Shown here piece by piece: positions 1-7,804 of a stretch of DNA of 64,000 nucleotides. The notes beneath the pieces were generated by a model, which was not told the DNA's origin, did not search any database, and saw only the letters and a list, made by a program, of their open reading frames with translations. The number at the start of each line of letters is the position of its first letter. Positions within the stretch are counted from its first letter, which is position 1. The translations under genes were made by a program, and so were the position numbers. Source of the stretch: Sediminibacterium roseum (GTDB lineage Bacteria > Bacteroidota > Bacteroidia > Chitinophagales > Chitinophagaceae); NCBI RefSeq assembly GCF_009939005.1, contig NZ_JAACJS010000015.1, positions 312,325 through 376,324 on the forward strand, written 5' to 3'.

Positions 1-491
1 GAATCTTTGATTTTGTTCTCTTCTGCAGGGATATAGCCACGGCCTTTGGCGATGGTAAGTTCGATATCCATTTTAGAAGTGGTATCCATGGTGCAGATCA
101 CCAACTCAGGGTTCATCACCTGGAAGTTTTGTGACAGTTCACCGATCATACCTGCAGTAAATTCGGTGCGGCCTTTGATGGATAATGTGATCTTTTCGTT
201 GGCAACATCGTGCTCAACATGTTTTTTGAAACGAACCTGTTTCAGGTTGAGGATGATCTCCGTAACGTCTTCTGTTACGCCTTTGATGGTTGCAAACTCG
301 TGGTCAACACCTTCGATCTTAATGCCTACAAGTGCGTATCCTTCCAATGAACTCAACAACACTCTGCGTAAAGCATTACCGATGGTCAGACCGAAGCCTG
401 GCTCTAACGGACGAAATTCGAATTGTCCTTCGAAATCATTTGCTTTTTGTAAAACGATCTTATCGGGCTTCTGAAAGCTTAATATGGCCAT
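1..491 (-). CDS. rpoA: DNA-directed RNA polymerase subunit alpha, N-terminal part (runs off window)
   Basis: This is the alpha subunit of RNA polymerase, which dimerises to nucleate assembly of beta and beta-prime. Reading from an ATG at 491, 163 residues are visible before the window edge. They match the alpha N-terminal domain: the [18 protein letters not shown] segment and [18 protein letters not shown] are hallmarks of the dimerisation domain. The C-terminal domain that contacts promoters lies outside. It is the last visible gene of the rpsM-rpsK-rpsD-rpoA order found in most bacteria. About 120 bases separate it from rpsD, and that gap holds a palindrome. Identity is secure; only the 3' end is missing. 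Confidence 0.97.
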   Translation of the reverse strand, partial: MAILSFQKPDKIVLQKANDFEGQFEFRPLEPGFGLTIGNALRRVLLSSLEGYALVGIKIEGVDHEFATIKGVTEDVTEIILNLKQVRFKKHVEHDVANEKITLSIKGRTEFTAGMIGELSQNFQVMNPELVICTMDTTSKMDIELTIAKGRGYIPAEENKIKD

Positions 492-552
492 ATTAAAACT
501 TGTTTTTACTTGTTTGTCTTTTCACCCACACGAAGCGAAAAGGAAAATATAT

Positions 553-613
553 GAGTCAGTGGTAAGTAGTGAATGGTAAGTCTGACCAACCATCCACTAC
601 TCACAACCCACTA
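553..613 (-). repeat. Palindromic hairpin between rpsD and rpoA
   Basis: The arms at 562-580 and 586-604 are near-perfect inverted repeats. In the message (minus strand) the two arm differences become G-U pairs, whereas on the plus strand they would be A-C mismatches, so the hairpin suits the operon's RNA. The right end reaches the rpsD stop codon at 611-613. No T-run follows, so it does not look like a simple terminator. It differs in sequence from the AT-rich palindromes at the neighbouring junctions. Confidence 0.7.
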
Positions 614-1216
614 TTTAGAGTACAACTCGACGATCAACTGCTCCTTGATGTTCTCAGGAACGCTTTCACGCTCTGGGTAAGTGATGAACGTACCTTTCTT
701 TTCAGCCTCGTTCCAGTCGAGCCAGCTGAACTTAGGATTCTTGCCACGGCTCTTGCTGGTTACTGCTGAATTATCACCGCTTTTTGGTTTGTATGTGATG
801 ATATCACCTGCTTTACACTGGTAAGAAGGAATGTTCATGATCTCTCCGTTCACCTGGATGTGTTTGTGGTTAACGAGCTGGCGCGCCTCAGGACGGCTCG
901 CTGTTAAGCCCAGGCGGAAAACGGTATTGTCGAGGCGTGCCTCGAGCAATTTGATCAGGTTCTCACCGGTAACACCTTTCAAACGCTGTGCTTCTTCAAA
1001 TGTTTTGCGGAACTGGCGCTCAAGTACACCGTAAGTGTATTTCGCTTTTTGTTTCTCGCGCAACTGAAGTGCGTACTCGCCTAATGTTTTGCGTTTTTTA
1101 GCCGCACCGTGCTGGCCCGGAGGGTTGCTGTTCTTACCCAACCATTTGCCATTGCCCAGGATAGGCTCTCCGAAAATTCTTGAAATTTTGGTCTTAGGAC
1201 CTGTGTAACGTGCCAT
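611..1216 (-). CDS. rpsD: 30S ribosomal protein S4
   Basis: S4 is a primary 16S rRNA-binding protein that starts assembly of the 30S body; in many bacteria it also represses its own operon. The 201-residue product begins MARYTGPKTKISR and carries the S4 RNA-binding fold around residues 93-155 (LDNTVFRLGLTASRPEARQ, then VNHKHIQVNGEIMNIP). The N-terminal region lacks the zinc cysteines of the metal-binding S4 form, leaving a single cysteine near the middle, so this is the zinc-independent type. It lies between rpsK and rpoA on the same strand. An AT-rich palindrome separates it from rpsK. Confidence 0.98.
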   Translation of the reverse strand: MARYTGPKTKISRIFGEPILGNGKWLGKNSNPPGQHGAAKKRKTLGEYALQLREKQKAKYTYGVLERQFRKTFEEAQRLKGVTGENLIKLLEARLDNTVFRLGLTASRPEARQLVNHKHIQVNGEIMNIPSYQCKAGDIITYKPKSGDNSAVTSKSRGKNPKFSWLDWNEAEKKGTFITYPERESVPENIKEQLIVELYSK

Positions 1217-1288
1217 TGTTTTTGTTTTGCGATTTTTTAATGACGGCGGCTTATCTTAAAAATCTAAAATTGATAACCCACCCTTTAT

Positions 1289-1383
1289 AATTGGTAATTA
1301 GGAATTAGTGATTAATAATTGGGTTTGTAGTTACGGATTCTTAATTTCTAATTCCTAATTCTTAATTCCTAATTCTTAATTGC
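1289..1383 (-). repeat. AT-rich palindromic repeat between rpsK and rpsD
   Basis: The rpsK-rpsD gap is filled by iterations of TAATTCCTAATTCTTAATT and its complement. A perfect 13-base inverted match pairs 1296-1308 with 1348-1360, and looser complementarity extends on both sides. The same motif family recurs at 1901-1976 and 46566-46664, so it is a dispersed intergenic element and not a site peculiar to this operon. Confidence 0.75.
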
Positions 1384-1389
1384 TATTTA

Positions 1390-1800
1390 TTATACACGAC
1401 GTTGTTTCGGTGGACGGCAGCCATTATGTGGCAGGGGGGTAACGTCTTTGATAGAAGTTACTTCGATACCTGACTGGGAGATCGAGCGGATAGCGCCTTC
1501 ACGTCCTGAACCTGGTCCTTTTACAAATACGTCAACTCTTTTCAGGCCCGCATCGAGTGCAACTTTGGCTGCATCGCTCGCTGCCATCTGTGCCGCGTAT
1601 GGAGTGTTCTTTTTAGAACCTTTGAAACCCATTTTACCCGCACTGCTCCAGCTGATAACCTGGCCAGACTTGTTGGTAAAACTGATGATGATGTTGTTGA
1701 AAGTGGCAGAGATACGAACTTCGCCAGCTGCGTCTACTTTTACAATTCTTTTCTTCGCAACAGCTTTTGCACTGTTCTGCGCTTTTTGTGGTTTAGCCAT
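1390..1800 (-). CDS. rpsK: 30S ribosomal protein S11
   Basis: S11 sits on the platform of the 30S subunit near the mRNA exit and the Shine-Dalgarno/anti-SD helix. The 136-residue product has a lysine- and alanine-rich N-terminal extension of about 25 residues. The conserved core follows: [20 protein letters not shown], then [13 protein letters not shown] and the basic C-terminal [11 protein letters not shown]. Length and motifs are normal for the family. The ATG at 1800 is the only start giving the full N-terminus. It lies in the usual rpsM-rpsK-rpsD order, but about 180 bases separate it from rpsM, wide for a ribosomal protein operon. Confidence 0.98.
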   Translation of the reverse strand: MAKPQKAQNSAKAVAKKRIVKVDAAGEVRISATFNNIIISFTNKSGQVISWSSAGKMGFKGSKKNTPYAAQMAASDAAKVALDAGLKRVDVFVKGPGSGREGAIRSISQSGIEVTSIKDVTPLPHNGCRPPKQRRV

Positions 1801-1900
1801 GTTTGTTTTTTGAGGTAGTCTTTAAAAAATGAAATCCCACTAGGGGAACCGGGTACTCTCCTGCCCTTTTCGAGCGATCCAAGCTTCCGGATTTATATTG

Positions 1901-1976
1901 AATTAGCAATTGGTAATTAAGAATTAGTAATTATGAATTCCTTTAATTACTAATTCTTGACTACCAATTGCTAATT
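1901..1976 (-). repeat. AT-rich palindrome between rpsM and rpsK
   Basis: Two 32-base arms at 1901-1932 and 1945-1976 are complementary at 30 of 32 positions around a 12-base loop containing GAATTC. It is the cleanest hairpin of the AT-rich family in the window. It lies 8 bases past the rpsM stop codon on the transcribed strand and about 100 bases before the rpsK start. No T-run follows, and transcription must continue to rpsK, so a full terminator is unlikely. Confidence 0.8.
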
Positions 1977-1983
1977 GCTGTTG

Positions 1984-2364
1984 TTATTTCTTCGCAACTT
2001 TCTTCTTACCTGCAACCGTCTTACGTTTACCTTTCCTGGTACGGCTGTTGGTTTTGGTGCGCTGTCCGCGAACAGGCAATCCTTTACGGTGGCGGAGGCC
2101 ACGGTAGCAGGCGATGTCCAACAAGCGTTTGATGCTCATTGAAACCTCACTGCGCAAAGCACCCTCCACTTTGAACTCAGAGTTGATGATGTTACGGATA
2201 GCAGCCTGCTCATCATCATTCCACTGGCTTACTTTCTTATCGAAAGAAATACCTGCTTTGTCAAGAATATATTGTGCAGTTGAACGGCCAATACCAAAAA
2301 TATAGGTCAGACCGATTTCTCCTCTTTTATTTTTTGGTAAATCAATACCGGCAATACGAGCCAT
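1984..2364 (-). CDS. rpsM: 30S ribosomal protein S13
   Basis: S13 lies in the head of the 30S subunit and contacts the P-site tRNA and the large subunit. The 126-residue product begins [20 protein letters not shown]. It contains the helix-two-turns-helix segment ([20 protein letters not shown]) and the conserved [21 protein letters not shown] near residue 88. It ends in a lysine-rich tail that reaches toward tRNA. It follows rpmJ with a gap of about 70 bases and precedes rpsK. Identity is certain. Confidence 0.98.
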   Translation of the reverse strand: MARIAGIDLPKNKRGEIGLTYIFGIGRSTAQYILDKAGISFDKKVSQWNDDEQAAIRNIINSEFKVEGALRSEVSMSIKRLLDIACYRGLRHRKGLPVRGQRTKTNSRTRKGKRKTVAGKKKVAKK

Positions 2365-2432
2365 AGTTTTATTTTAAATTATTACTGTACGTTTTTACTT
2401 GCAGCCTGTAACCTGTACCTGCCGCTTTTCAA

Positions 2433-2549
2433 TTATCCCTGGCGCTGTTTGAAGCGTGGGTTCTTTTTGTTGATCACAAACAACTTGCCTTTTCTTTTCA
2501 CGATCTTGCAATCAACGCTGCGTTTTTTAATGGAAGCTCTAACTTTCAT
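2433..2549 (-). CDS. rpmJ: 50S ribosomal protein L36 (zinc-free form)
   Basis: This 38-codon gene reads [11 protein letters not shown] and ends [10 protein letters not shown], the signature ends of L36, which binds 23S rRNA near the base of the L7/L12 stalk. Classical L36 holds zinc with three cysteines and a histidine. Here only one cysteine (residue 14) remains: the first Cys is Ser, the third is Asn and the His is Phe. This is therefore the zinc-independent type. It sits between infA and rpsM, the standard position. Confidence 0.96.
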   Translation of the reverse strand: MKVRASIKKRSVDCKIVKRKGKLFVINKKNPRFKQRQG

Positions 2550-2602
2550 TTTTTCTGTTTTTTATTACCCATCCCGGCCAAGGCAAGGTGGATCGCTTAT
2601 TA

Positions 2603-2821
2603 TTACTTGTACCTGAATATAATACGGCCCCGGCTCAAATCGTACGGACTCATCTCCACTCCCACTTTGTCACCAGGCAGGATCCTGATGTAGTGCATCC
2701 TCATTTTACCTGAGATGGTGGCCAGTATTTCATGACCGTTTTCCAACTTCACCCGGAACATAGCATTGCTCAGGGCTTCCAGAATTACGCCATCTTGTTT
2801 GATCAGTGGTTGTTTCGACAT
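2603..2821 (-). CDS. infA: Translation initiation factor IF-1
   Basis: IF-1 binds the ribosomal A site during initiation together with IF-2 and IF-3. The 72-residue product has the normal length and a single S1-like OB fold: [37 protein letters not shown] and a closing [13 protein letters not shown]. It is the first visible gene of the minus-strand translation cluster, with rpmJ downstream. A -7 box at 2838-2845 suggests that transcription can begin just upstream, in addition to any read-through from genes on its 5' side. Confidence 0.98.
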   Translation of the reverse strand: MSKQPLIKQDGVILEALSNAMFRVKLENGHEILATISGKMRMHYIRILPGDKVGVEMSPYDLSRGRIIFRYK

Positions 2822-2837
2822 ACGATTTTTGGGGCTG

Positions 2838-2845
2838 CAAAGATA
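2838..2845 (-). promoter_or_regulatory. Putative promoter -7 box for infA
   Basis: Read on the minus strand this is TATCTTTG, an exact match to the Bacteroidota -7 consensus TAnnTTTG, 16 bases before the infA ATG. No clear TTG is seen at the -33 distance, so the call rests on the -7 box and its position. Confidence 0.5.
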
Positions 2846-2950
2846 TTACAATACAGCCGGAATAAGAAAAATTAGTGGAAAAAAATTAGAAAAATGTGGA
2901 AAACACCTTGCAATTCCGCCCGTTTAAGGGCAAATCTACGCAAAAACCGG

Positions 2951-5767
2951 TTAATTGAACAGGTTTACCGGCAGTATGAACTCCCAAACATCCGGGTTGG
3001 TTGCACCACGGAACTGGTTGTCGAGCAATCGGCTATACCTTAACCCGAAAGTAACCGTCTGCTGGTTCCACCACCTCGTATCGAAGAACAGCTCAGTGCC
3101 CACCGTTCTGAACGGGGTTACCATGCCGGTGCGGCGGCTCTTTCCTTCCGTATAATCAAAAAAGACATTGGAGCGCACACGCAGGAAATAAACGATGTTG
3201 TCAAAACCCCAGTCGGGGTATGCCACCGGGAAATGGTAGTTCACCCCCAGTTTCCACATATCCGGGAAATCGACGGCGGAATAGCCCCTTGCAAACGGGA
3301 AGTTGTTGGCAAACAGGTACTGCTGCAAGGTATCCCTGCTGTGGAACGCCGCGGTAAGCACGATGCTGTGGCTGTTCATCAGCCCCGGGAAATACAGGGC
3401 GCCGCTCGCCAGGAACTGGTGACCCTTGTATTGATTTACGATGTTCCGGTACTGCAGGAAAATATTTTGCGCAAAATGCGGGTAGATCTGCTGCGCCGCC
3501 TTCTGCGATTGCGAAGTAAACGAGATCCTGCTTTGCAGGTACTGGATATCCGCATCGCGGAAGAGGGACTTGCCTATGCCCGTCCATTTTACCCGGTTCA
3601 GGTTGTAGGTAGATGAGAGGGTAAGGTACCGGTACTGCTTACCGCCCGAAAGGTTCAGCGGCAACTGGAGCCCGGCATAACCCGCGAGTTCGTTCCAGTG
3701 TACGGTGGTATCGGGACGGTACAGCCCGGTACGGTTCCAGGTATGACTGATGCCGAACAATGGCTGCAGGTAACTTCCGCCATAAATGCCGCTGTAGCCT
3801 GCTTTGTGGCTTCCCTCGTTCTCATTATAAGTGTAAGCGAGTTCCGATTGAAGCGTGTTGAGCACATTCTGCCCGTATAAAGTAAAAGAGTATTCCGGCG
3901 GCTCATAATAGGGCCGGTAGCTGTGTATGTTCAGCAGGTTGTGCGATTTCCGGTATTTGGAAACATCGTACTGGTGCTGCGGCAAACTATCAAGCATCGC
4001 TTTTTCGCGTGGGGAGAAAACATCGTTGCTGAAAACATTGTTGAGGTACCGTTCCTTCAGTTCGTCCTTGATATCCACACGCTGCCACAGGGGTTTGAAG
4101 GCCGCGAGGCGGTAGCCATCTGCGGTAAATGCCGAGCCGATGAGGGTACTGTCTTTGAGCAGCCCCTGGTAAATACCGGTAGCATAAGAAGCCAGCCTGA
4201 ACGGCCCCTTTCTTTCTTTCCCGTCCACGATCGCCCAGAGCTCGTCTTTGCCTTCGTAAGTTGTGGTGAAGAGCAGTGTATCGTTCTGCACGTTAAGGAA
4301 ACCGATGAGGCGGTTTGATAGGGGCACCAGTATCTCTCCTGCCCCGTTATCGCGCAGCGAATATTTAACAAGCGCCATTTGCCCGCCTGCATTTCTCGAC
4401 GCAACATAATAATGGGCATCATCCGCAGCAAATTTAGGGTGAGAGAAAACGATACCGCTCCGGGGCAATGAGTCGAACAAGATTCCCTGTTGGTTGATGA
4501 GTACGATGCGTGAGCCCGAGAGCGGATCCATTTCAACCGCGATGATGTTTTTGCCATCGCGCGAAATATCGGGTGAAAAATATTTGGTGCCGTTTGCCAC
4601 GGTCTGCTGTTCGCCGGTGGCCACATCCAGCACACGGATGGAATTGAATTCGCGGTTGCCCCAGCGCAGGTCAGGTTGTGAGGCTGCGTAAACGATCCTC
4701 CCGTTGTTGTAAGAAAAATAGTTGTCGGGCGAAATATCTTTCACGGCGATCTTTTCTTCTTTCCCGTTCTCACTGATCCTGTAAAAAGCCGGCACCTGTC
4801 GCCTGCTGTTCTTCAATACAATGAACGATCCATTTCCGGCACGGTACGGATACTGGTAATTTACCACATCGTGCTCCGCTTTCGCGGTGATCCATTGCGG
4901 CTGCACGGTTGGAACAAGCGCCCATTGCTGTTTGTAATATTGCATCGCGTCGTTCACAAATTGTGTGAAGGAAACGCCCGTATTGTTTTTTACCGCTCCC
5001 TGGAAAGGATAGACCAATGGTTTGAAACGCGATGCATCGTCTGTGATCTTGCGCCAGATGTCTTCGCCGTATTTCTTCCTTCCATATCCCACCAGTAAAT
5101 AACCGAGGTCGTAATGATCCGGCACAAAATCGCGCAGCGAACCATTGCGCATTTTCATGTAGCTGTATTGCCTGTTGGCGATGTATAGCGATTGATAGTT
5201 GCTGATAAAAAGCGGCAGCGTACCCCTTCCCTGCTGTGTCAGTTTTGTTTCGTTGAACACGGCATCGCCCTCAAAGAACCAATCGGGAACCGAAGCGGCA
5301 TTGGCCACCACCTGCCCCTGTTCCCCTAAAAGGATATGCGCGAGTTTGGAGAGGCCCTTGTTGAAATTGCTGTACTGCTGCACATGTCTGAATTCGTGAA
5401 CGGCGAGCTGGTCGGCCCAGTTGTTGGCGCCCAGTTGAAAGGGATCCTGTAAAGGCGTAAGGTAGAACTCGCTGCGGTACGGCGCCAATCCTACATAGCC
5501 GTTCGAGAACAACGCCTGGTGCTGCAGCACGATGTTCACTTTCCTGATCTTGTCGCCGATGGAATGCGAATGGTTTTGCTGAAGCGAATGAATGATGTTG
5601 GCGATGCGTTGCGCCTTTGCATCGTATCCCTGCGGAAAGATCACGCGCACCGTATCTGTATTGACCTGCATCCATTTTACCGACGACGGGTTACCACCAA
5701 ACTGCTGGGCATTCAGGTTACAAACAGCAAAAACAAAAAAGATAACGAACAGGAAGCCTTGTCTCAT
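2951..5767 (-). CDS. Secreted metalloprotease-like protein with beta-propeller and C-terminal barrel-like region
   Basis: The 938-residue product starts at the ATG at 5767, giving a signal peptide (MRQGFLFVIFFVFAV, cleavage near residue 20). An open frame continues upstream but reads as non-protein-like sequence. Residues 124-128 are HEFRH, an HExxH zinc motif. About 35 residues later comes PDWFFEGDAV with Glu166, the layout of gluzincin (peptidase-MA-like) enzymes. Roughly residues 300-560 hold WD40-like/PD40 propeller blades (for example SPDISRDGKNI). The last 300 residues alternate aromatic strands and end in VNLFN, like an outer-membrane beta-barrel. No operon partner is evident. Substrate unknown; protease activity is inferred. 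Confidence 0.75.
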   Translation of the reverse strand: MRQGFLFVIFFVFAVCNLNAQQFGGNPSSVKWMQVNTDTVRVIFPQGYDAKAQRIANIIHSLQQNHSHSIGDKIRKVNIVLQHQALFSNGYVGLAPYRSEFYLTPLQDPFQLGANNWADQLAVHEFRHVQQYSNFNKGLSKLAHILLGEQGQVVANAASVPDWFFEGDAVFNETKLTQQGRGTLPLFISNYQSLYIANRQYSYMKMRNGSLRDFVPDHYDLGYLLVGYGRKKYGEDIWRKITDDASRFKPLVYPFQGAVKNNTGVSFTQFVNDAMQYYKQQWALVPTVQPQWITAKAEHDVVNYQYPYRAGNGSFIVLKNSRRQVPAFYRISENGKEEKIAVKDISPDNYFSYNNGRIVYAASQPDLRWGNREFNSIRVLDVATGEQQTVANGTKYFSPDISRDGKNIIAVEMDPLSGSRIVLINQQGILFDSLPRSGIVFSHPKFAADDAHYYVASRNAGGQMALVKYSLRDNGAGEILVPLSNRLIGFLNVQNDTLLFTTTYEGKDELWAIVDGKERKGPFRLASYATGIYQGLLKDSTLIGSAFTADGYRLAAFKPLWQRVDIKDELKERYLNNVFSNDVFSPREKAMLDSLPQHQYDVSKYRKSHNLLNIHSYRPYYEPPEYSFTLYGQNVLNTLQSELAYTYNENEGSHKAGYSGIYGGSYLQPLFGISHTWNRTGLYRPDTTVHWNELAGYAGLQLPLNLSGGKQYRYLTLSSTYNLNRVKWTGIGKSLFRDADIQYLQSRISFTSQSQKAAQQIYPHFAQNIFLQYRNIVNQYKGHQFLASGALYFPGLMNSHSIVLTAAFHSRDTLQQYLFANNFPFARGYSAVDFPDMWKLGVNYHFPVAYPDWGFDNIVYFLRVRSNVFFDYTEGKSRRTGMVTPFRTVGTELFFDTRWWNQQTVTFGLRYSRLLDNQFRGATNPDVWEFILPVNLFN

Positions 5768-5824
5768 GCGGGCAAACGGTTTGTTTAAAGTTAGGGCAAT
5801 CTCACTACTCCCGCTTCTGTAAAC

Positions 5825-5852
5825 AAAAAAGACGCCAATGCTGAGGCGTCTT
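5825..5852 (-). terminator. Rho-independent terminator after the 5872-6276 gene
   Basis: GACGCC and GGCGTC at 5831-5836 and 5845-5850 form a stem, extended by A/T pairs, followed on the minus strand by six Ts. It lies about 20 bases past the stop codon of the gene that ends at 5872. It also separates that gene from the next one downstream. Confidence 0.8.
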
Positions 5853-5871
5853 TTAAAAATTATGAATTTCC

Positions 5872-6276
5872 CTACATCGGGTCGCTGGTAAGATGGATCT
5901 TGGTCATGTCGAGATACTGGTTCTGCAACTGGTGCACATAATGAACATCGGGGTTGTGGCGCCTGTCTTCGCGGTACCACATTTCCATATGCGAAAAATC
6001 ACCATTAACAGGCGTTACAATACGGAATGAACCCTTCATGTATTTTGCCGAGCCATCCTCGTTATCCTGTTTCTGGAAACCGAGTTTGAGCACCTGCTCT
6101 TCTGTGAGTTCGATGGGATACAGGTGATCGGTAGAGAACCAGAACTCCTGTACCTCGGTTTGCACGCAAACCTGTTTTTCATCTCCGTTCAACCGGACCA
6201 CCTCACCTTCCCACATTTTCCCTTCATACTCCGCACGCAGATAGTCTCCGATCTTGATGTCGCTGAATTTGATCAT
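5872..6276 (-). CDS. Conserved hypothetical protein, SH3-like N-terminus
   Basis: I do not recognise this family by name. The 134-residue protein has no signal peptide or membrane segment, so it is probably cytoplasmic. Its first half reads like a small beta-barrel (KIGDYLRAEYEGKMWEGEVV, then EKQVCVQTEVQEFWF), suggesting an SH3- or Tudor-like fold. The C-terminal half is rich in Tyr, His and Asp (VHYVHQLQNQYLDMTKI). It starts at ATG 6276, ends with its own terminator and is flanked by unrelated genes, so it is probably monocistronic. The frame has normal codon use and no competing reading frame, so it is likely a real gene. Confidence 0.75.
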   Translation of the reverse strand: MIKFSDIKIGDYLRAEYEGKMWEGEVVRLNGDEKQVCVQTEVQEFWFSTDHLYPIELTEEQVLKLGFQKQDNEDGSAKYMKGSFRIVTPVNGDFSHMEMWYREDRRHNPDVHYVHQLQNQYLDMTKIHLTSDPM

Positions 6277-6379
6277 ATGGCAATAGATTTTTAGAATGAG
6301 AAGTTAGGATTTTTTTTTAGAAAAACATTGGGAGCCCGGGTTAAAATGGTTTTACGCCCAACCCTGTGGTCGTTTCCTT

Positions 6380-7537
6380 TCACTCCGCCCAACTCATTGT
6401 GTATCCTTCGTTCTCTATCTCCAGCGCTTCCTGTGTAAGCTGGAGCGGGTGGAACGTATCAACCATTACGGCGAGTTCCTGTGTTTCTTTTTTGCCGATG
6501 CTTTTTTCCACTGCGCCGGGGTGCGGGCCGTGTGGAATGCCGGCGGGGTGCAGCGTGATCATACCGCGGGTCACATTTTTGCGGCTCATGAAATCGCCAT
6601 CCACATAATACAACACTTCATCGCTGTCGATGTTGCTGTGGTTGTAAGGCGCGGGAATCGCATCGGGATGGTAATCGTACAGGCGCGGGCAAAAACTGCA
6701 CACCACAAAATTGTTCGCCTCGAATGTCTGGTGCACGGGCGGCGGCTGGTGCACGCGCCCCGTAATGGGTTCAAAATCGTGGATGCTGAAGGCATAAGGA
6801 TAACAGCAGCCATCCCATCCCACCACATCAAAAGGATGGTGTGCGTAATGCAATCCGTATAAAACGCTTTTCTTTTTTGTCTTGATGAGAAAATCCCCCG
6901 CCTCGTCTTTTGTAACCAGGTGCTTCGGAACACGGATATCGCGCTCGCAATAGGGCGCGTGCTCGAGCAATTGCCCGTATTTGCTGAGGTACCGTTTGGG
7001 ATAGCGGATCGGGCTGAAACTCTCCACGATGAACAAACGGTTATCCGCATCGTTGAAATGAACCTGGTAGATCGTACCCCGCGGAATAACGAGGTAATCG
7101 CCGTAAGCAAATTCGAGCTCGCCGTATTGTGTGGTCAGTTTGCCGCTGCCCTCGTGTACGAAGATCATTTCGTCTGCATCTGCATTTTTGTAGAAATAAT
7201 CTTTCATGCCCTCCTGCGGCGCTGCCAGAACAATGTGGCAATCGTTGTTTACCAGCACCGCCTTGCGGCTTTGCAAAAAGTCTTTTTCGGGTTTGATGTT
7301 AAAGCCCTCGAAGCTCCTGTGTTTGAGCATTTTTTCTTCCGCCACTTTTGGCGCCACATTCACCGGCTCATCCGTATGGATGATCTGCGTGGGCGGGTAG
7401 GTATGGTACAGCAAGGAATAATCGTTGCTGAAACCTTCGGTGGAAAACAATTGTTCTGAATAAAGGCTCCCATCCGGTTTACGGAACTGTGTGTGCCGTT
7501 TGTGCGGAATGGTGCCTGCGGTATGGTAATGAGGCAT
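6380..7537 (-). CDS. hmgA: Homogentisate 1,2-dioxygenase
   Basis: This Fe(II) enzyme opens the ring of homogentisate to maleylacetoacetate in tyrosine and phenylalanine breakdown. I start it at the ATG at 7537 because MPHYHTAGTIPHKRHTQFRK matches the conserved beginning of bacterial homologues; the open frame upstream adds 31 unrelated residues. The 385-residue length fits the shorter Bacteroidota form. The double-stranded beta-helix shows the expected His/Glu-rich C-terminal part, with DGDFMSRKNVTRGMITLHP followed by GIPHGPHPGAVE. No other tyrosine-degradation gene lies nearby, so the pathway must be scattered. Confidence 0.92.
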   Translation of the reverse strand: MPHYHTAGTIPHKRHTQFRKPDGSLYSEQLFSTEGFSNDYSLLYHTYPPTQIIHTDEPVNVAPKVAEEKMLKHRSFEGFNIKPEKDFLQSRKAVLVNNDCHIVLAAPQEGMKDYFYKNADADEMIFVHEGSGKLTTQYGELEFAYGDYLVIPRGTIYQVHFNDADNRLFIVESFSPIRYPKRYLSKYGQLLEHAPYCERDIRVPKHLVTKDEAGDFLIKTKKKSVLYGLHYAHHPFDVVGWDGCCYPYAFSIHDFEPITGRVHQPPPVHQTFEANNFVVCSFCPRLYDYHPDAIPAPYNHSNIDSDEVLYYVDGDFMSRKNVTRGMITLHPAGIPHGPHPGAVEKSIGKKETQELAVMVDTFHPLQLTQEALEIENEGYTMSWAE

Positions 7538-7804
7538 TTTCTGGTGATTGATGATCCGTAATAATATTTTGCTGCTGCTGCTGCGCAGCCATCTCTCGTC
7601 GATACTGGCTTTAACGCCCGCTAAAAGCAAGTTGCAGGGATACCATCAGGAAATAATATTTCCAGACACGTTTGTCTATCCAATATGTGAAGTTTCTATG
7701 GAAGGGCATGGCAAGCGGGTGTAACCTAAAGTTAGGCAATAACGGGCAGTGGATCGCGAATGGGCCCGTGTAATTTTTCACAAAAAAAGATACCCTCTAT
7801 CGAA

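Noticed and set aside
5768..5980. 71-codon N-terminal extension of the metalloprotease-like gene
   Set aside because: It reads as non-protein-like sequence, covers a terminator and part of the next gene's 3' end, and lies before an obvious signal peptide.
7538..7630. 31-codon extension of homogentisate dioxygenase
   Set aside because: Family members begin at the MPHYH-type start; the extension has no conserved features.
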